NCBI RefSeq assembly: GCF_030813435.1
Contig: NZ_JAUSUG010000020.1
Span: 52,703-116,702 of the forward strand
Direction: 5' to 3'
Length of the DNA stretch: 64,000 nucleotides
From: Evansella vedderi
GTDB lineage: Bacteria > Bacillota > Bacilli > Bacillales > Salisediminibacteriaceae
This document shows positions 32,011 through 40,313 of the stretch, in pieces. The notes under the pieces were generated by a model that saw only the letters and a list, made by a program, of their open reading frames with translations, searched no databases and was not told the origin of the DNA. Each line of letters starts with the position of its first letter. Position 1 is the stretch's first letter. A program made the position numbers and the translations under genes.

Positions 32011-32337
32011 ATGAAAGAATTCTTTCAAGAGGATGAGCGTCTTGGGATTTCCTTACCAAAGCTTGAGAGAACTTGGGAAGATCATACATTAAAAGAACAG
32101 ACAAAGATCCTGTCCTACTGGGAAAAGGAAAGGGCAAAGATTCCTGATAGAATTAAAGAATTAGAGGTTCTAGTTAAGGGAAAAACAAACGATTTGCTGT
32201 TAGAAAATGATGAACAAAGAATGATAGAACTAAATAATGAGGTCATCTACTTAGCAAGCATCATCAATGACTTGAATATTTGGTTTCGAATAGAACCAGT
32301 GATAACCGTTGAAGAAGGTAAAAAGCTACATAAATAG
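32011..32337 (+). CDS. hypothetical helical protein, 108 aa
   Basis: MKEFFQEDERLGISLPKLER, then a long charged helix (LSYWEKERAKIPDRIKELEV ... KTNDLLLENDEQRMIELNN) that may form a coiled coil. No membrane segment and no known motif. AGGAGGCGAA precedes two ATGs; the second, at 32011, has the better spacing. It lies 71 bp before the CocE-type hydrolase in the same direction and may be co-transcribed. The function is unknown. Confidence 0.65.
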   Translation: MKEFFQEDERLGISLPKLERTWEDHTLKEQTKILSYWEKERAKIPDRIKELEVLVKGKTNDLLLENDEQRMIELNNEVIYLASIINDLNIWFRIEPVITVEEGKKLHK

Positions 32338-32408
32338 AAGGAAAAATGATTTTGTAACTGGAAATATAGTTATAGAGAAATAATTATTTATTTATAGGAG
32401 TGGTGTCA

Positions 32409-34079
32409 TTGAGTGTATCAAAATTTGAAACAATCGTTTACCGTAACATAAGAATACCGATGCGGGACGGTATTACATTATCAGCGGATATTTATCGTCC
32501 TAAAGAAGATGGGGAGTATCCAGCAATAGTTGTGAGAACGCCATACTTAAAAACATCTCAAGTCATTCATGACACAGGTACATATTTTGCGGAGCATGGC
32601 TATGCAGTAGTATATATGGATGTTCGGGGTCGGGGAGATTCTGATGGTGAATTTGTACCATATCGAAACGATGGTATTGACGGGTACGATTCCATTGAAT
32701 GGGTTGCAGAGCAGCCGTGGTGTACAGGTGCAGTGGGAACGATGGGAGGCTCTTACTTAGGCCGTATTCAATGGCTGACAGCTTTAACGAAGCCCCCTCA
32801 TCTTAAGGCAATGATTTCAGCAGTAACCCCATCAGATCCATTTGTGGAATGGCCAACGGGACTTCCTAATACACAGCATATTTGCTGGACCTTTATGACT
32901 AGTGGTCGGGTGATGCAAAACATTAATGCCGTAGACTGGCAAACGGTTTATGATCATTTACCTTTTACTACAATGGATGAAGCTGCTGGCTTTATATCAG
33001 AGCAGTGGAGAGAAGAAGTTAGCCACACACAATTAGATGACTACTGGAAGCACATTTGTTATCAAGATAAATTTGACCAAATGGATGTTCCGGCCCTCCA
33101 TGTGTCCGGTTGGTACGATGACGAGCAAATTGGCACACCACTTAACTTTATGGGGATGACAAACAATGGGGAAACGGAACATGCACGTAAAAATCAAAAA
33201 ATGCTGATGGGACCGTGGCCCCATCAAATTAACCGTTCTACAAAACTAGATGACTTGGACTTTGGTGCATCTTCGTTAATTGACTTAAATGCCTATCAAC
33301 GAAGATGGTTTGATTATTGGTTAAAAGGAATCGATAATGGCATAATGGATGAACCAGCCATTGATATGTTTGTTATGGGAGAAAATAAGTGGCGAAAGGA
33401 AAAGGAGTGGCCTTTAGCCCGGACGGAATGGACGAAATTCTACCTCCATAGTAAAGGGAATGCTAATAGCAGGTTTGGTGATGGTGTTTTATCAACTACT
33501 CCACCAACTGGGGAAGAAGTTGCTGGCCAGGATGAGTATGATTATGATCCGAAAAATCCCGTTCCTTTTATCACTGATCTTGTTTCTCACCAAATTGGAG
33601 GACCGGACGATTATGCTGCAGTGGAACGGCGAGATGATGTTTTAGTATACACAACAGAGCCATTAGAAGAGGATGTGGAAGTTACGGGACCTGTAAAGGC
33701 ACATATCTTTGCTTCTTCTGATGCAAAGGACACAGATTTCATGGTTAAACTTCTAGACGTTCGTCCAAGTGGCTTTGCCCAGCGGTTAACAGATGGTATG
33801 GTTAGAGCTCGATTTAGGGAAGGGATGGAAAAACAAGTATTAATGGAGCCAGGAACCATTTACCCCTTTGAAATTGATTGCTGGAACACTTCCCATGTTT
33901 TCAAAAAGGGCCATCGGATCCGAATTGAAGTAGCTTCTAGCGCCTTTCCGAAATATGATCGAAATTTAAATACGGGGGATGTCTTAGGGCAAACGACTGA
34001 AATGAAGGTTGCTCACCAAACCATCTATCATGATGAAGAACATCCATCTGCTATTGTTTTACCAATTATTCCGAAGTAA
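32409..34079 (+). CDS. CocE/NonD family hydrolase (X-Pro dipeptidyl-peptidase S15-like)
   Basis: 556 residues. The alpha/beta-hydrolase domain starts IRIPMRDGITLSADIYRPK and has GTMGGSYLGRIQW with nucleophile Ser115. The acid is expected in HVSGWYDDEQIGTPLNF and the base in LMGPWPHQINR (His). The C-terminal jelly-roll domain (VTGPVKAHIFASSDAKDTDF ... KKGHRIRIEVASSAFPKYDRN) is typical of CocE, glutaryl-acylase and PepX-type enzymes. No signal peptide. It starts at TTG 32409, eight bases after AGGAG; the GTG at 32400 overlaps that site. Whether it is a peptidase or an ester/amide hydrolase cannot be told. Confidence 0.88.
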   Translation: MSVSKFETIVYRNIRIPMRDGITLSADIYRPKEDGEYPAIVVRTPYLKTSQVIHDTGTYFAEHGYAVVYMDVRGRGDSDGEFVPYRNDGIDGYDSIEWVAEQPWCTGAVGTMGGSYLGRIQWLTALTKPPHLKAMISAVTPSDPFVEWPTGLPNTQHICWTFMTSGRVMQNINAVDWQTVYDHLPFTTMDEAAGFISEQWREEVSHTQLDDYWKHICYQDKFDQMDVPALHVSGWYDDEQIGTPLNFMGMTNNGETEHARKNQKMLMGPWPHQINRSTKLDDLDFGASSLIDLNAYQRRWFDYWLKGIDNGIMDEPAIDMFVMGENKWRKEKEWPLARTEWTKFYLHSKGNANSRFGDGVLSTTPPTGEEVAGQDEYDYDPKNPVPFITDLVSHQIGGPDDYAAVERRDDVLVYTTEPLEEDVEVTGPVKAHIFASSDAKDTDFMVKLLDVRPSGFAQRLTDGMVRARFREGMEKQVLMEPGTIYPFEIDCWNTSHVFKKGHRIRIEVASSAFPKYDRNLNTGDVLGQTTEMKVAHQTIYHDEEHPSAIVLPIIPK

Positions 34080-34092
34080 AAAGCATTTCAAG

Positions 34093-34124
34093 CACACAAG
34101 ACTATTCTTGTGTGTTTTTTTCGT
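34093..34124 (+). terminator. terminator after CocE-type gene
   Basis: CACACAAG pairs with CTTGTGTG, then TTTTTTT. Confidence 0.85.
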
Positions 34125-34216
34125 TTACATCAAAAAATAGTTCATGATAGTGTAAATGTTGAGTAGGATAAGATCAAGAAGGCTCTTAATGAATAATTTA
34201 ATTGGAGGGTTTATCC

Positions 34217-34483
34217 TTGGATAATCGAATGTATAGCATCGTTAAAAAGCATATCAAACAATGGGATCCGGAATGTTTATTGGCCAGCGGTGCACCAGAA
34301 GATGAGTATGAAACGGAAATAAAAGAAATCGTTAATGGAGATATGGACAACGTTTTTCAAATTTCCAAAACAATAAAAGCTGTTTTTGAAAAGTACTTTC
34401 ATTTAGAGTACGATCCAAATGAATGTTTTAAAGTGGCAGAAAGGATTTGGAATGACCTGGAGGGAGGACATTCAAACAGATAA
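34217..34483 (+). CDS. DUF1871 family protein (YugE-like)
   Basis: 88 residues: LDNRMYSIVKKHIKQWDPEC ... GAPEDEYETEIKEIVNG and YFHLEYDPNECFKVAERIWN. This fits the all-helical DUF1871/YugE family. It starts at TTG 34217, seven bases after GGAGGG; ATG 34229 is the alternative. The gene is convergent with the DUF456 gene (28 bp between stops) and has no evident terminator between them. The biochemical role of the family is unknown. Confidence 0.72.
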   Translation: MDNRMYSIVKKHIKQWDPECLLASGAPEDEYETEIKEIVNGDMDNVFQISKTIKAVFEKYFHLEYDPNECFKVAERIWNDLEGGHSNR

Positions 34484-34511
34484 AATAAGGTATGTTTATG
34501 AAACGTAAATG

Positions 34512-34991
34512 TTAAAAAATAACAGAAATCAAAAACCAAGTAATCATAATCATTTGCATAATGAACTTGGCGAAAGTACTGCTTAAAAAGGCAACTAAAG
34601 AGGCTGCCCCGATTTTCAAAGCTAATTCTCCATCCTTTTGAATAAGATATTCCGTTACGACAACTGCAACAAAGGGCACGATAATAATACCAAAGGGTGG
34701 AGTGACAAATGCCCCTACAATGACTCCAAGAACCGCCATCCGTTCTCCCCACTTCGAGCCACCATAGCGTTTTACAAAATAGCTATTAGCAATAATGTCT
34801 GCTACAAAAATAATAGCAGTTAATATTATCATCCCAATCCAAAACCAAATAGTTAAATTTTCTCCAATTGTAAATACATACAAAAGAAACCCGGCCCATA
34901 TTAGTAAAATTCCAGGGATCAATGGGAAAATAAGACCAACGAAGCTTACAATAAATAGAAGTGAAATGATTAACCAAATGATTATTTCCAT
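34512..34991 (-). CDS. DUF456 domain membrane protein
   Basis: 159 residues, about four to five membrane segments. The family-typical glycine/proline motif occurs early (FVGLIFPLIPGILLIWAG) and again in GVIVGAFVTPPFGIIIVPFV. ADIIANSYFVKRYGGSKWGER is the conserved cytoplasmic loop of DUF456 proteins. The start ATG 34991 lies eight bases after AAGGAG; TTG 34997 is closer and less likely. B. subtilis YqgC is a comparable protein. Function unknown. Confidence 0.8.
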   Translation of the reverse strand: MEIIIWLIISLLFIVSFVGLIFPLIPGILLIWAGFLLYVFTIGENLTIWFWIGMIILTAIIFVADIIANSYFVKRYGGSKWGERMAVLGVIVGAFVTPPFGIIIVPFVAVVVTEYLIQKDGELALKIGAASLVAFLSSTFAKFIMQMIMITWFLISVIF

Positions 34992-35381
34992 TGCCAAAAC
35001 TCCTTTTTAATTCCTTTACATTTTCACCACTAAAGGAATGATTTAGACGATAGCATTCTTTTTTTTAGTTAAGCTCTGTTAACCTTTGGTGTTGATTTCT
35101 GCTTTAGATACTCCAATTACGCCGTTGTTTTTCCCGCAGGAAAGAGCGATGCTTCATCGAATAAACTTCGATTTGTTTCGATGAATACACTTCGAAGCTA
35201 CACTCGTAGAGGAAGAGACAGTTCGTATCATACGCTTCAATCAACTATGCTAAAAAATCAAACATCAGCCATTAACAGAGTCTTTAGTTATATGGAAAAA
35301 ATTAGCTCTCACTATTCATAATTATGTTACCATAGTTGTAATCGAAAATGGGTATTTATAAATGTCTTGGGGGTGGGTGCT
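34992..35381. other. intergenic region with one repeat element
   Basis: Contains the GTTGATT-class element (35074-35280). The remaining bases carry no recognised gene or RNA. Confidence 0.5.
35074..35280. repeat. dispersed hairpin element, GTTGATT/AATCAAC ends, with long outer arms
   Basis: Outer arms CTCTGTTAA (35074) and TTAACAGAG (35272) and inner arms GTTGATT (35091) and AATCAAC (35239) are inverted. The left end reads like the complement of the right ends at 55021-55046 and 62220-62246 (ATCAACATCAAAGTTTAACAG). The interior is rearranged, with TTTTTCCCGCAGGAAAGAG and GAGGAAGAGACAG segments. Confidence 0.72.
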
Positions 35382-35942
35382 ATGAATCCAATTTTACTAG
35401 ATTTTCCACATGAATTTTACTCAGAAAGGTTATTGATCCGTTTACCTCAACCTGGTGATGGTAAGTTAGTCCACAGCGCAATCACCGAATCGATGAAAGA
35501 GTTAAAGCCTTGGCTCCCATTTGCTCAAAAGGAACAAACGGTAGAAGAAGTAGAGGCAAATATTAGGGATGCACATATTAAGTTTCTAAAACGTGAAGAT
35601 TTGAGGTTTCATATTTTCCATAAAGAAACAGGTGAGGTTATTGGGTGCTCAGGATTGCACCGAATTGACTGGGATGTTCCGAAATTTGAAATTGGTTATT
35701 GGGTAAACAGCAGGTTTAGTGGACGAGGGTATATTACGGAAGCTGTAAGACGCATTAGTGACTTTGCCTTTGATGATCTAAAGGCACGGCGAGTGGAAAT
35801 ACGTTGTGATGCTACAAACACCAGAAGTCGAGCTGTGGCAGAAAGGCTAGGCTATCAATTGGATGCAATTTTAAAAAACGAGGATGTTTCCGTTGATGGG
35901 AAAGAATTAAGGGATACATGCATATTTTCAAAGGTAAAATAG
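35382..35942 (+). CDS. GNAT acetyltransferase, RimJ/RimL-like
   Basis: 186 residues. SERLLIRLPQPGDGKLVHSA is the usual opening of this group. The acetyl-CoA pyrophosphate loop is in FSGRGYITEAVRRI, and the C-terminal DATNTRSRAVAERLGYQLDA motif is characteristic of ribosomal-protein N-acetyltransferase-like (RimL) enzymes. It is cytosolic. The start ATG 35382 has GGGGGTGGG upstream; a TTG 15 bases earlier overlaps it. The acceptor substrate (protein N-terminus or small molecule) is not predictable. Confidence 0.85.
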   Translation: MNPILLDFPHEFYSERLLIRLPQPGDGKLVHSAITESMKELKPWLPFAQKEQTVEEVEANIRDAHIKFLKREDLRFHIFHKETGEVIGCSGLHRIDWDVPKFEIGYWVNSRFSGRGYITEAVRRISDFAFDDLKARRVEIRCDATNTRSRAVAERLGYQLDAILKNEDVSVDGKELRDTCIFSKVK

Positions 35943-35947
35943 TAGTT

Positions 35948-35979
35948 AGGGTGTCTCGTTGATGAGCCACCCTTTTTAC
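35948..35979. terminator. terminator between convergent genes
   Basis: AGGGTGTCTC pairs with GAGCCACCCT, then TTTTTA on the + strand. It separates the acetyltransferase from the methyltransferase. Confidence 0.75.
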
Positions 35980-35986
35980 TAGATTT

Positions 35987-36757
35987 CTAGCCTTGTTTAA
36001 CGGCTTTAATAAGTACCGCTTCCCCTTGAAAAGAAATAATCTGTTTATCGTTTTCTTTTATTTGGAAATGGTGTTTTGCTTTTAATGGGGCATCTAGCAT
36101 AAATTGTTCTAAAGCTTCTTTTTCTTGATGATGGAGCTGCATTCGGTTACACCAGTCTTCAAATATAAATGTTTTTTCAAATCGATGTAACTCCTCTATA
36201 ACGAATCCCTTTTCTTCGAGGAGCTTTATCCACTCTGTTTTTTTCCACGCCCTATAGTGGCTATAATCCCGTTTTTTTTCAACAGTATTGTAAAACATAT
36301 CGAGCTCATTATCTTCTGGTGCCACATTATCATCTAAGAGAAATTGCCCGCCTGGGATCAATACCCGAGCCACTTCCGATACAAAGCTATCAATGTTAGT
36401 AAAATGATGTGGTGCTATTCGACAAGTAACAATGTGAAAGGAATTACTTGAAAAAGGCAATTTTTCTCCATTTCCTTCTACAAAATCTACATTTGTATGG
36501 CCGTTGCTTTTAATGAATTTCTCTGCTTCCTGTAACATTTCCTTTGTGATGTCTAATGCTGTTACTTGCTTAACGTGGGGTGCTAAGGCGTTGGCAACAT
36601 GGCCACCTCCGGTTGCAATATCAAGGACGATTTCTTGACCGTTCGTGTTTGTAATTTCCACGAGTTTTTGCAAATCGTTACCTAATCGATGAATATTACT
36701 TGTGACATAGGCATTGGCATTCTTTCCAAATTGTTTCTGTACATTGGATTTTGTCAT
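35987..36757 (-). CDS. class I SAM-dependent methyltransferase
   Basis: 256 residues. Motif I is VLDIATGGGHVANALAP (SAM glycine loop); motif II acidic residue in VTALDITKEML; NVDFVEGNGEKLPFSSNSFH is post-motif II and motif IV with the UbiE/YcgJ-like signature, followed by VARVLIPGGQFLLDDN. The C-terminal third (HRFEKTFIFEDWCNRMQL) is the substrate-binding cap. The start ATG 36757 is placed by GGAGG about 8 bases upstream. The substrate is unknown; it is monocistronic. Confidence 0.85.
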   Translation of the reverse strand: MTKSNVQKQFGKNANAYVTSNIHRLGNDLQKLVEITNTNGQEIVLDIATGGGHVANALAPHVKQVTALDITKEMLQEAEKFIKSNGHTNVDFVEGNGEKLPFSSNSFHIVTCRIAPHHFTNIDSFVSEVARVLIPGGQFLLDDNVAPEDNELDMFYNTVEKKRDYSHYRAWKKTEWIKLLEEKGFVIEELHRFEKTFIFEDWCNRMQLHHQEKEALEQFMLDAPLKAKHHFQIKENDKQIISFQGEAVLIKAVKQG

Positions 36758-36877
36758 GGATAATTCCTCCAATTCGCAGGTCTTATCTTTATTGTAAGGG
36801 AAGTTGTGGTATAAGAATAGGATGGATAAATTATTTGTAGTGATAAGGAGAACTTATACTTTAAGGAGGATAGGTTG

Positions 36878-36919
36878 TAGTGCACGAAAATTTAGGGTAA
36901 GTTGAATTTCGTGCACTAC
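36878..36919 (-). terminator. hairpin downstream of the UPF0210 gene
   Basis: GTAGTGCACGAAA pairs with TTTCGTGCACTAC (13 bp). There is no clear T-run, so it could be a processing or pause hairpin. Confidence 0.55.
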
Positions 36920-36930
36920 CCACAACGTTT

Positions 36931-38292
36931 TTAATTAATCAAGGCTTGTAATGGTGCTGGGATTCTTCCTCCGCGGTTAATTAGTTTTTCTGAACTAAAG
37001 TTGTTTACCCCCATAACGGGTGCACGACCAAGTAATCCTCCAAATTCCACCATATCCCCTTCTTTTTTACCAGGAACAGGGATAACACGTACTGCTGTTG
37101 TTTTTTTATTAATCATCCCAATAGCTGCCTCATCAGCAATCATTGCTGATAAAGTAGCAGGGGACACATCACCGGTAACCGCGATCATGTCTAGGCCAAC
37201 CGAGCAAACACATGTCATAGCCTCTAGCTTGGACAAGGATAATGCACCATCAACAATTCCTTTTATCATTCCGTTATCTTCACTAACAGGTATGAATGCA
37301 CCACTTAAACCACCAACATAAGAACTGGCCATTGCGCCACCTTTTTTCACAGCATCATTCATTAACGCTAGAGCTGCGATCGTACCATGTGTACCAACAC
37401 GTTCTAGACCAATTTCCTCTAAAATCTCTGCAACACTATCATTCATAGCATTGGTTGGAGCTAAGGATAAATCCATAATTCCAAATGGGACCTCCAAGCG
37501 TTCAGCCACCACACGTCCTAGGAGCTCCCCAGCACGAGTAATCTTAAAGGCGGTCTTTTTTATAATATCGGCAACATTACCTAGATCTACATCAGGGTGT
37601 TTCTTCAATGCATTTAAAACAACTCCAGGACCGCTAACTCCCACGTTAATAACACATTCTCCTTCACCTGCTCCATGGAATGCTCCTGCCATAAATGGAT
37701 TATCTTCCACCGGATTGCAAAATACAACGAGCTTAGCGCAGGCAATTCCATTTCTATCGCTAGTTAGTTCCGCAGCTTGCTTTATAATTATCCCCATTTG
37801 ACGTACAGCATCCATATTAATTCCAGTTCTTGTTGTAGCAACAGAAATGGAGGAGCACACTCGCTCTGTCACACTAAGTGCTTCTGGTAATGCATCTAGG
37901 AGAGTTTGATCCCCTTTTGAAATACCTTTATGAACGAGGGCGGAATACCCCCCGATAAAGTCTACTCCGAGCTCCAATGCAGCACGGTCCAGGGTACGGG
38001 CCAACTCGATGGCTTCCTCCTTGCTAGCGCTCCCTAATATTTCCGCTATAGGTGTAACAGAAATTCTCTTATTGATAATAGGGATACCGTATTCCCGTTC
38101 GACTTGCTCCGCTACTGCTTTTAAATCTTTAGCATACGTTGTGATTTTTTCATAAACCTGTTTATTTAATTTGGAAAAATCAGAATCGGCACAGTCACGG
38201 AGGTTAATCCCCATTGTAACCGTTCGAATATCTAAGCTTTCCATTTGAACCATCCGAATGGTTTCTTGAATTTCTGTAAAGGCTATTGTCAT
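36931..38292 (-). CDS. UPF0210 (PFL-family) protein
   Basis: 453 residues, the usual length of UPF0210. Signature stretches: [17 protein letters not shown] near the start, [20 protein letters not shown], the Gly-rich [20 protein letters not shown] and [19 protein letters not shown]. The fold is related to glycyl-radical/PFL-type barrels, but the radical glycine motif is not evident, and no activity is established to my knowledge. The start has GGAGAG about eight bases before ATG. It is co-transcribed after the ACT-domain gene (13 bp gap), both under the glycine riboswitch, which points to amino-acid or one-carbon metabolism. Confidence 0.88.
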   Translation of the reverse strand: MTIAFTEIQETIRMVQMESLDIRTVTMGINLRDCADSDFSKLNKQVYEKITTYAKDLKAVAEQVEREYGIPIINKRISVTPIAEILGSASKEEAIELARTLDRAALELGVDFIGGYSALVHKGISKGDQTLLDALPEALSVTERVCSSISVATTRTGINMDAVRQMGIIIKQAAELTSDRNGIACAKLVVFCNPVEDNPFMAGAFHGAGEGECVINVGVSGPGVVLNALKKHPDVDLGNVADIIKKTAFKITRAGELLGRVVAERLEVPFGIMDLSLAPTNAMNDSVAEILEEIGLERVGTHGTIAALALMNDAVKKGGAMASSYVGGLSGAFIPVSEDNGMIKGIVDGALSLSKLEAMTCVCSVGLDMIAVTGDVSPATLSAMIADEAAIGMINKKTTAVRVIPVPGKKEGDMVEFGGLLGRAPVMGVNNFSSEKLINRGGRIPAPLQALIN

Positions 38293-38305
38293 GTTGTTTC
38301 TCTCC

Positions 38306-38593
38306 TTATACTCGGTGCATGGATTGGAATATATCTTCCAGTTGAATATTGATTTTTAAACCTAACTGACTACTGACCCTCTCAAAATCCGTCCGTAAAA
38401 CATCTAAACTGGATAATTCCTTAACTTCAACAAGCATCATCATCGTAAAGAAATCTTGTAATATGGTTTGGCTGATATCAAGAACATTGATATTATTTTC
38501 AGCCAAGACAGTAGTAACTTTTGCAATAATTCCAACTTGATCTTTTCCTACTACACTGACAACAGCTCTCTTTTGTTTTTCCTTTTCCGTCAT
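38306..38593 (-). CDS. ACT domain protein, UPF0237
   Basis: 95 residues, one ACT domain: [20 protein letters not shown] (the GxDxxGI ligand loop), [20 protein letters not shown] and a C-terminal helix. ACT domains bind small ligands, often amino acids. UPF0237 proteins are typically encoded beside UPF0210, as here. ATG 38593 is used because GAGGTG lies just upstream; the longer frame extends into the leader after the terminator. The operon is preceded by a glycine riboswitch, so glycine or a related amino acid is a plausible ligand (inference). Confidence 0.9.
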   Translation of the reverse strand: MTEKEKQKRAVVSVVGKDQVGIIAKVTTVLAENNINVLDISQTILQDFFTMMMLVEVKELSSLDVLRTDFERVSSQLGLKINIQLEDIFQSMHRV

Positions 38594-38682
38594 GTTCAAC
38601 ACCTCACGAGTTTTTATGAATCCATATTCGCCTTCAAGGAGTGAGGTCACTTGATAGAGTAATGATGATCGCATCTTTCCCT

Positions 38683-38815
38683 AATAAAAAAGAGACTGGA
38701 TTTTTATCCAATCTCAAAAGGGCAAGAATAACATTCACATGATAGGTTACTCTTCTGTCCTTTTGCCTGAGATTGTGAATCCTTCGGCGTCGTAAATAAA
38801 CGAACTCTCCAGAAG
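38683..38815 (-). promoter_or_regulatory. glycine riboswitch (single aptamer) with terminator
   Basis: On the minus strand the aptamer (38815-38752) shows P1 CTTCTG/CAGAAG, GGAGAGTTCG, the conserved GCCGAAGGAT and CTCAGGCAAAAGGACAGA, matching gcvT-type glycine aptamers. Only one aptamer is present. The terminator (38715-38683) is GAGATTGGAT/ATCCAGTCTC plus TTTTTT. Its 5' arm with CCTTTTGAGATTG can instead pair with CAATCTCAGGCAAAAGG of the aptamer, an antiterminator. So glycine binding should favour termination (an OFF switch). The downstream genes are the ACT-domain protein and UPF0210. Confidence 0.82.
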
Positions 38816-38877
38816 CTGCTCCTGCTATAGTTTTATCCATAACATTCATCGCTGGAATATGTTAAATTGTTAAAGTG

Positions 38878-38906
38878 ATAGTATCAGCTTTTTAATACTT
38901 AGTCAA
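38878..38906 (-). promoter_or_regulatory. promoter of the glycine-riboswitch operon
   Basis: On the minus strand TTGACT (38906-38901), a 17-bp spacer and TACTAT (38883-38878). Confidence 0.75.
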
Positions 38907-38948
38907 TAAAAATTTGTGATTGGAATAATTAAAATCCTTTTATATCTA

Positions 38949-39310
38949 GCATGAAAATTCGAATCAGGTTGTCATTCGCTACGGTCCACTCCCATTCCGT
39001 GGCGTATCTTTACGTTAAGGTAATTGTGCCCTTAGGATGACTACCTGAGGACACAACTATCGAAAAAATTTAAGTTCTGTCCTCAAGAGATTAAAGCGTT
39101 GTCCGCGGAAACAAGGACGGTAATATTACGCGTTGTCCACAAGCGGAACCTGAGATGCTTCCGCGAGTAGTTTGCGTCGAGTAATCGCAGATGCAGGACG
39201 TGGGCTGCCCTTAGGCCTAATTGGTCCGCCTATAACGGATTCGAGAGACAAGATGAATACATTTTAATTCTCCATGGTGCAAATTGTTCATTTATTTGGA
39301 GGTCTTCCAT
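38949..39310. repeat. mosaic of dispersed repeat modules
   Basis: Starts with ATGAAAATTCGAATCAGGTT, like module B at 12826 and 62091, then broken core segments and GGATTCGAGAGACAA, and ends with the palindrome boundary CCATGGTGCAAA...TTTGGAGG. Confidence 0.65.
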
Positions 39311-39390
39311 ATGATAAGTATCTTATTTTCTTTTCCTTATACGCTCGTGTACAATAGGGAGAGAATAAGACAAGTAGGAGTGAATAACTT

Positions 39391-40167
39391 ATGAAAAAAA
39401 TATTAACTGCCTTACTAATAATCAGTATTTCACTTATAGCCGCGTGTGGACAAACAGAACAGGATCCCCAAACAGGCTCTAATACAGAATTGAACCTCGA
39501 TCCGATAGAAGTGGAAATAATTGCTCCAGAGGAAGCAGATCCAGATACGGACGTGACGATTCAAGCTTTAGTTACACAAGGGGAAGAGAAGGTAAACGAT
39601 GCTAGCGAAGTTACCTTCGAGATATGGAAGCAAGGTCAAAAGGAAGAGAGTGAGATGATTGAGGGGACTCTCACAGATGAAGATGGTGTTTATGAAATTA
39701 CGTACCGATTTCCTGAGGAAAACCTTTATTTTATCCAACCCCATGTAACTGCTAGGGGGATGCATCGAATGCCAGTTGGTGAAATCATTATCGGTGATAT
39801 CCCTGATGAAGAAAGCCATCATGATCATGGAGATGACCACAGTCACGACCATCACCATGGAGCCATTAATGAAAATTTAAGCCTCCAGTGGCTGACCCCT
39901 GAAGAAGTTCAGTTGGAAGAGGAAGTTGAAATCAACATTTCTGTTCAGTGGAAAGGGGCGCCTTGGGTAAATGGTGAAGTTACCTATGAAATATGGCAAG
40001 AGCACGATCAAGTACATCAATGGTTAGATGCTGAAGAAATAGAGGAAGGTGTCTACTCCTTAAAGCATACATTTGATCAGCAGGGAGAGTTTTATATTAT
40101 TATCCATATAGAAGATGAGGAAATTCATGAGCATATCCTCAAAACCGTTCACGTACATGAGCATTAA
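39391..40167 (+). CDS. lipoprotein with two YtkA/FixH-like domains and a His-rich linker
   Basis: 258 residues. The signal peptide MKKILTALLIISISLIAACG has a lipobox with Cys at about 19, so it is a membrane-anchored lipoprotein on the outside. Two related beta-sandwich domains follow (about 45-135 and 160-255): VEIIAPEEADPDTDVTIQAL / WKQGQKEESEMIEGTLTDED and LQWLTPEEVQLEEEVEINIS / IWQEHDQVHQWLDAEEIEEG. They are joined by ESHHDHGDDHSHDHHHGA, a likely metal-binding segment. YtkA/FixH-type domains are linked to copper or oxidase assembly in some bacteria; metal binding here is inferred. RBS TAGGAG. A terminator follows. Confidence 0.8.
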   Translation: MKKILTALLIISISLIAACGQTEQDPQTGSNTELNLDPIEVEIIAPEEADPDTDVTIQALVTQGEEKVNDASEVTFEIWKQGQKEESEMIEGTLTDEDGVYEITYRFPEENLYFIQPHVTARGMHRMPVGEIIIGDIPDEESHHDHGDDHSHDHHHGAINENLSLQWLTPEEVQLEEEVEINISVQWKGAPWVNGEVTYEIWQEHDQVHQWLDAEEIEEGVYSLKHTFDQQGEFYIIIHIEDEEIHEHILKTVHVHEH

Positions 40168-40175
40168 TGAAAGAA

Positions 40176-40218
40176 AGACCTTTTATCAAGCTTTTCACTG
40201 ATAAAAGGTCTCTTTTTT
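40176..40218 (+). terminator. terminator after the lipoprotein gene
   Basis: AGACCTTTTATCA pairs with TGATAAAAGGTCT, then CTTTTTT. Confidence 0.9.
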
Positions 40219-40313
40219 AATGTTTTTTCTTAAAGTTTGTTATTTACGGAAACTCAAAGGAGTGAAAGGCGGCGACTCCAGCGACGAGCAACCGTAGGAC
40301 CTACTTAATAAAA

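Larger units (their letters stand above)
38594..39390. other. riboswitch leader plus repeat-derived region
   Basis: Right of the riboswitch promoter, 38949-39310 is a mosaic of module B (AATCAGGTTGTCATTCGCTA) and module A fragments, ending in a CCATGGTGCAAA boundary palindrome. No credible gene. Confidence 0.6.

Noticed and set aside
38752..38815. Tandem glycine riboswitch
   Set aside because: Only one aptamer with the conserved core is present; flanking sequence has no second GCCGAAGG/CTCAGG set.
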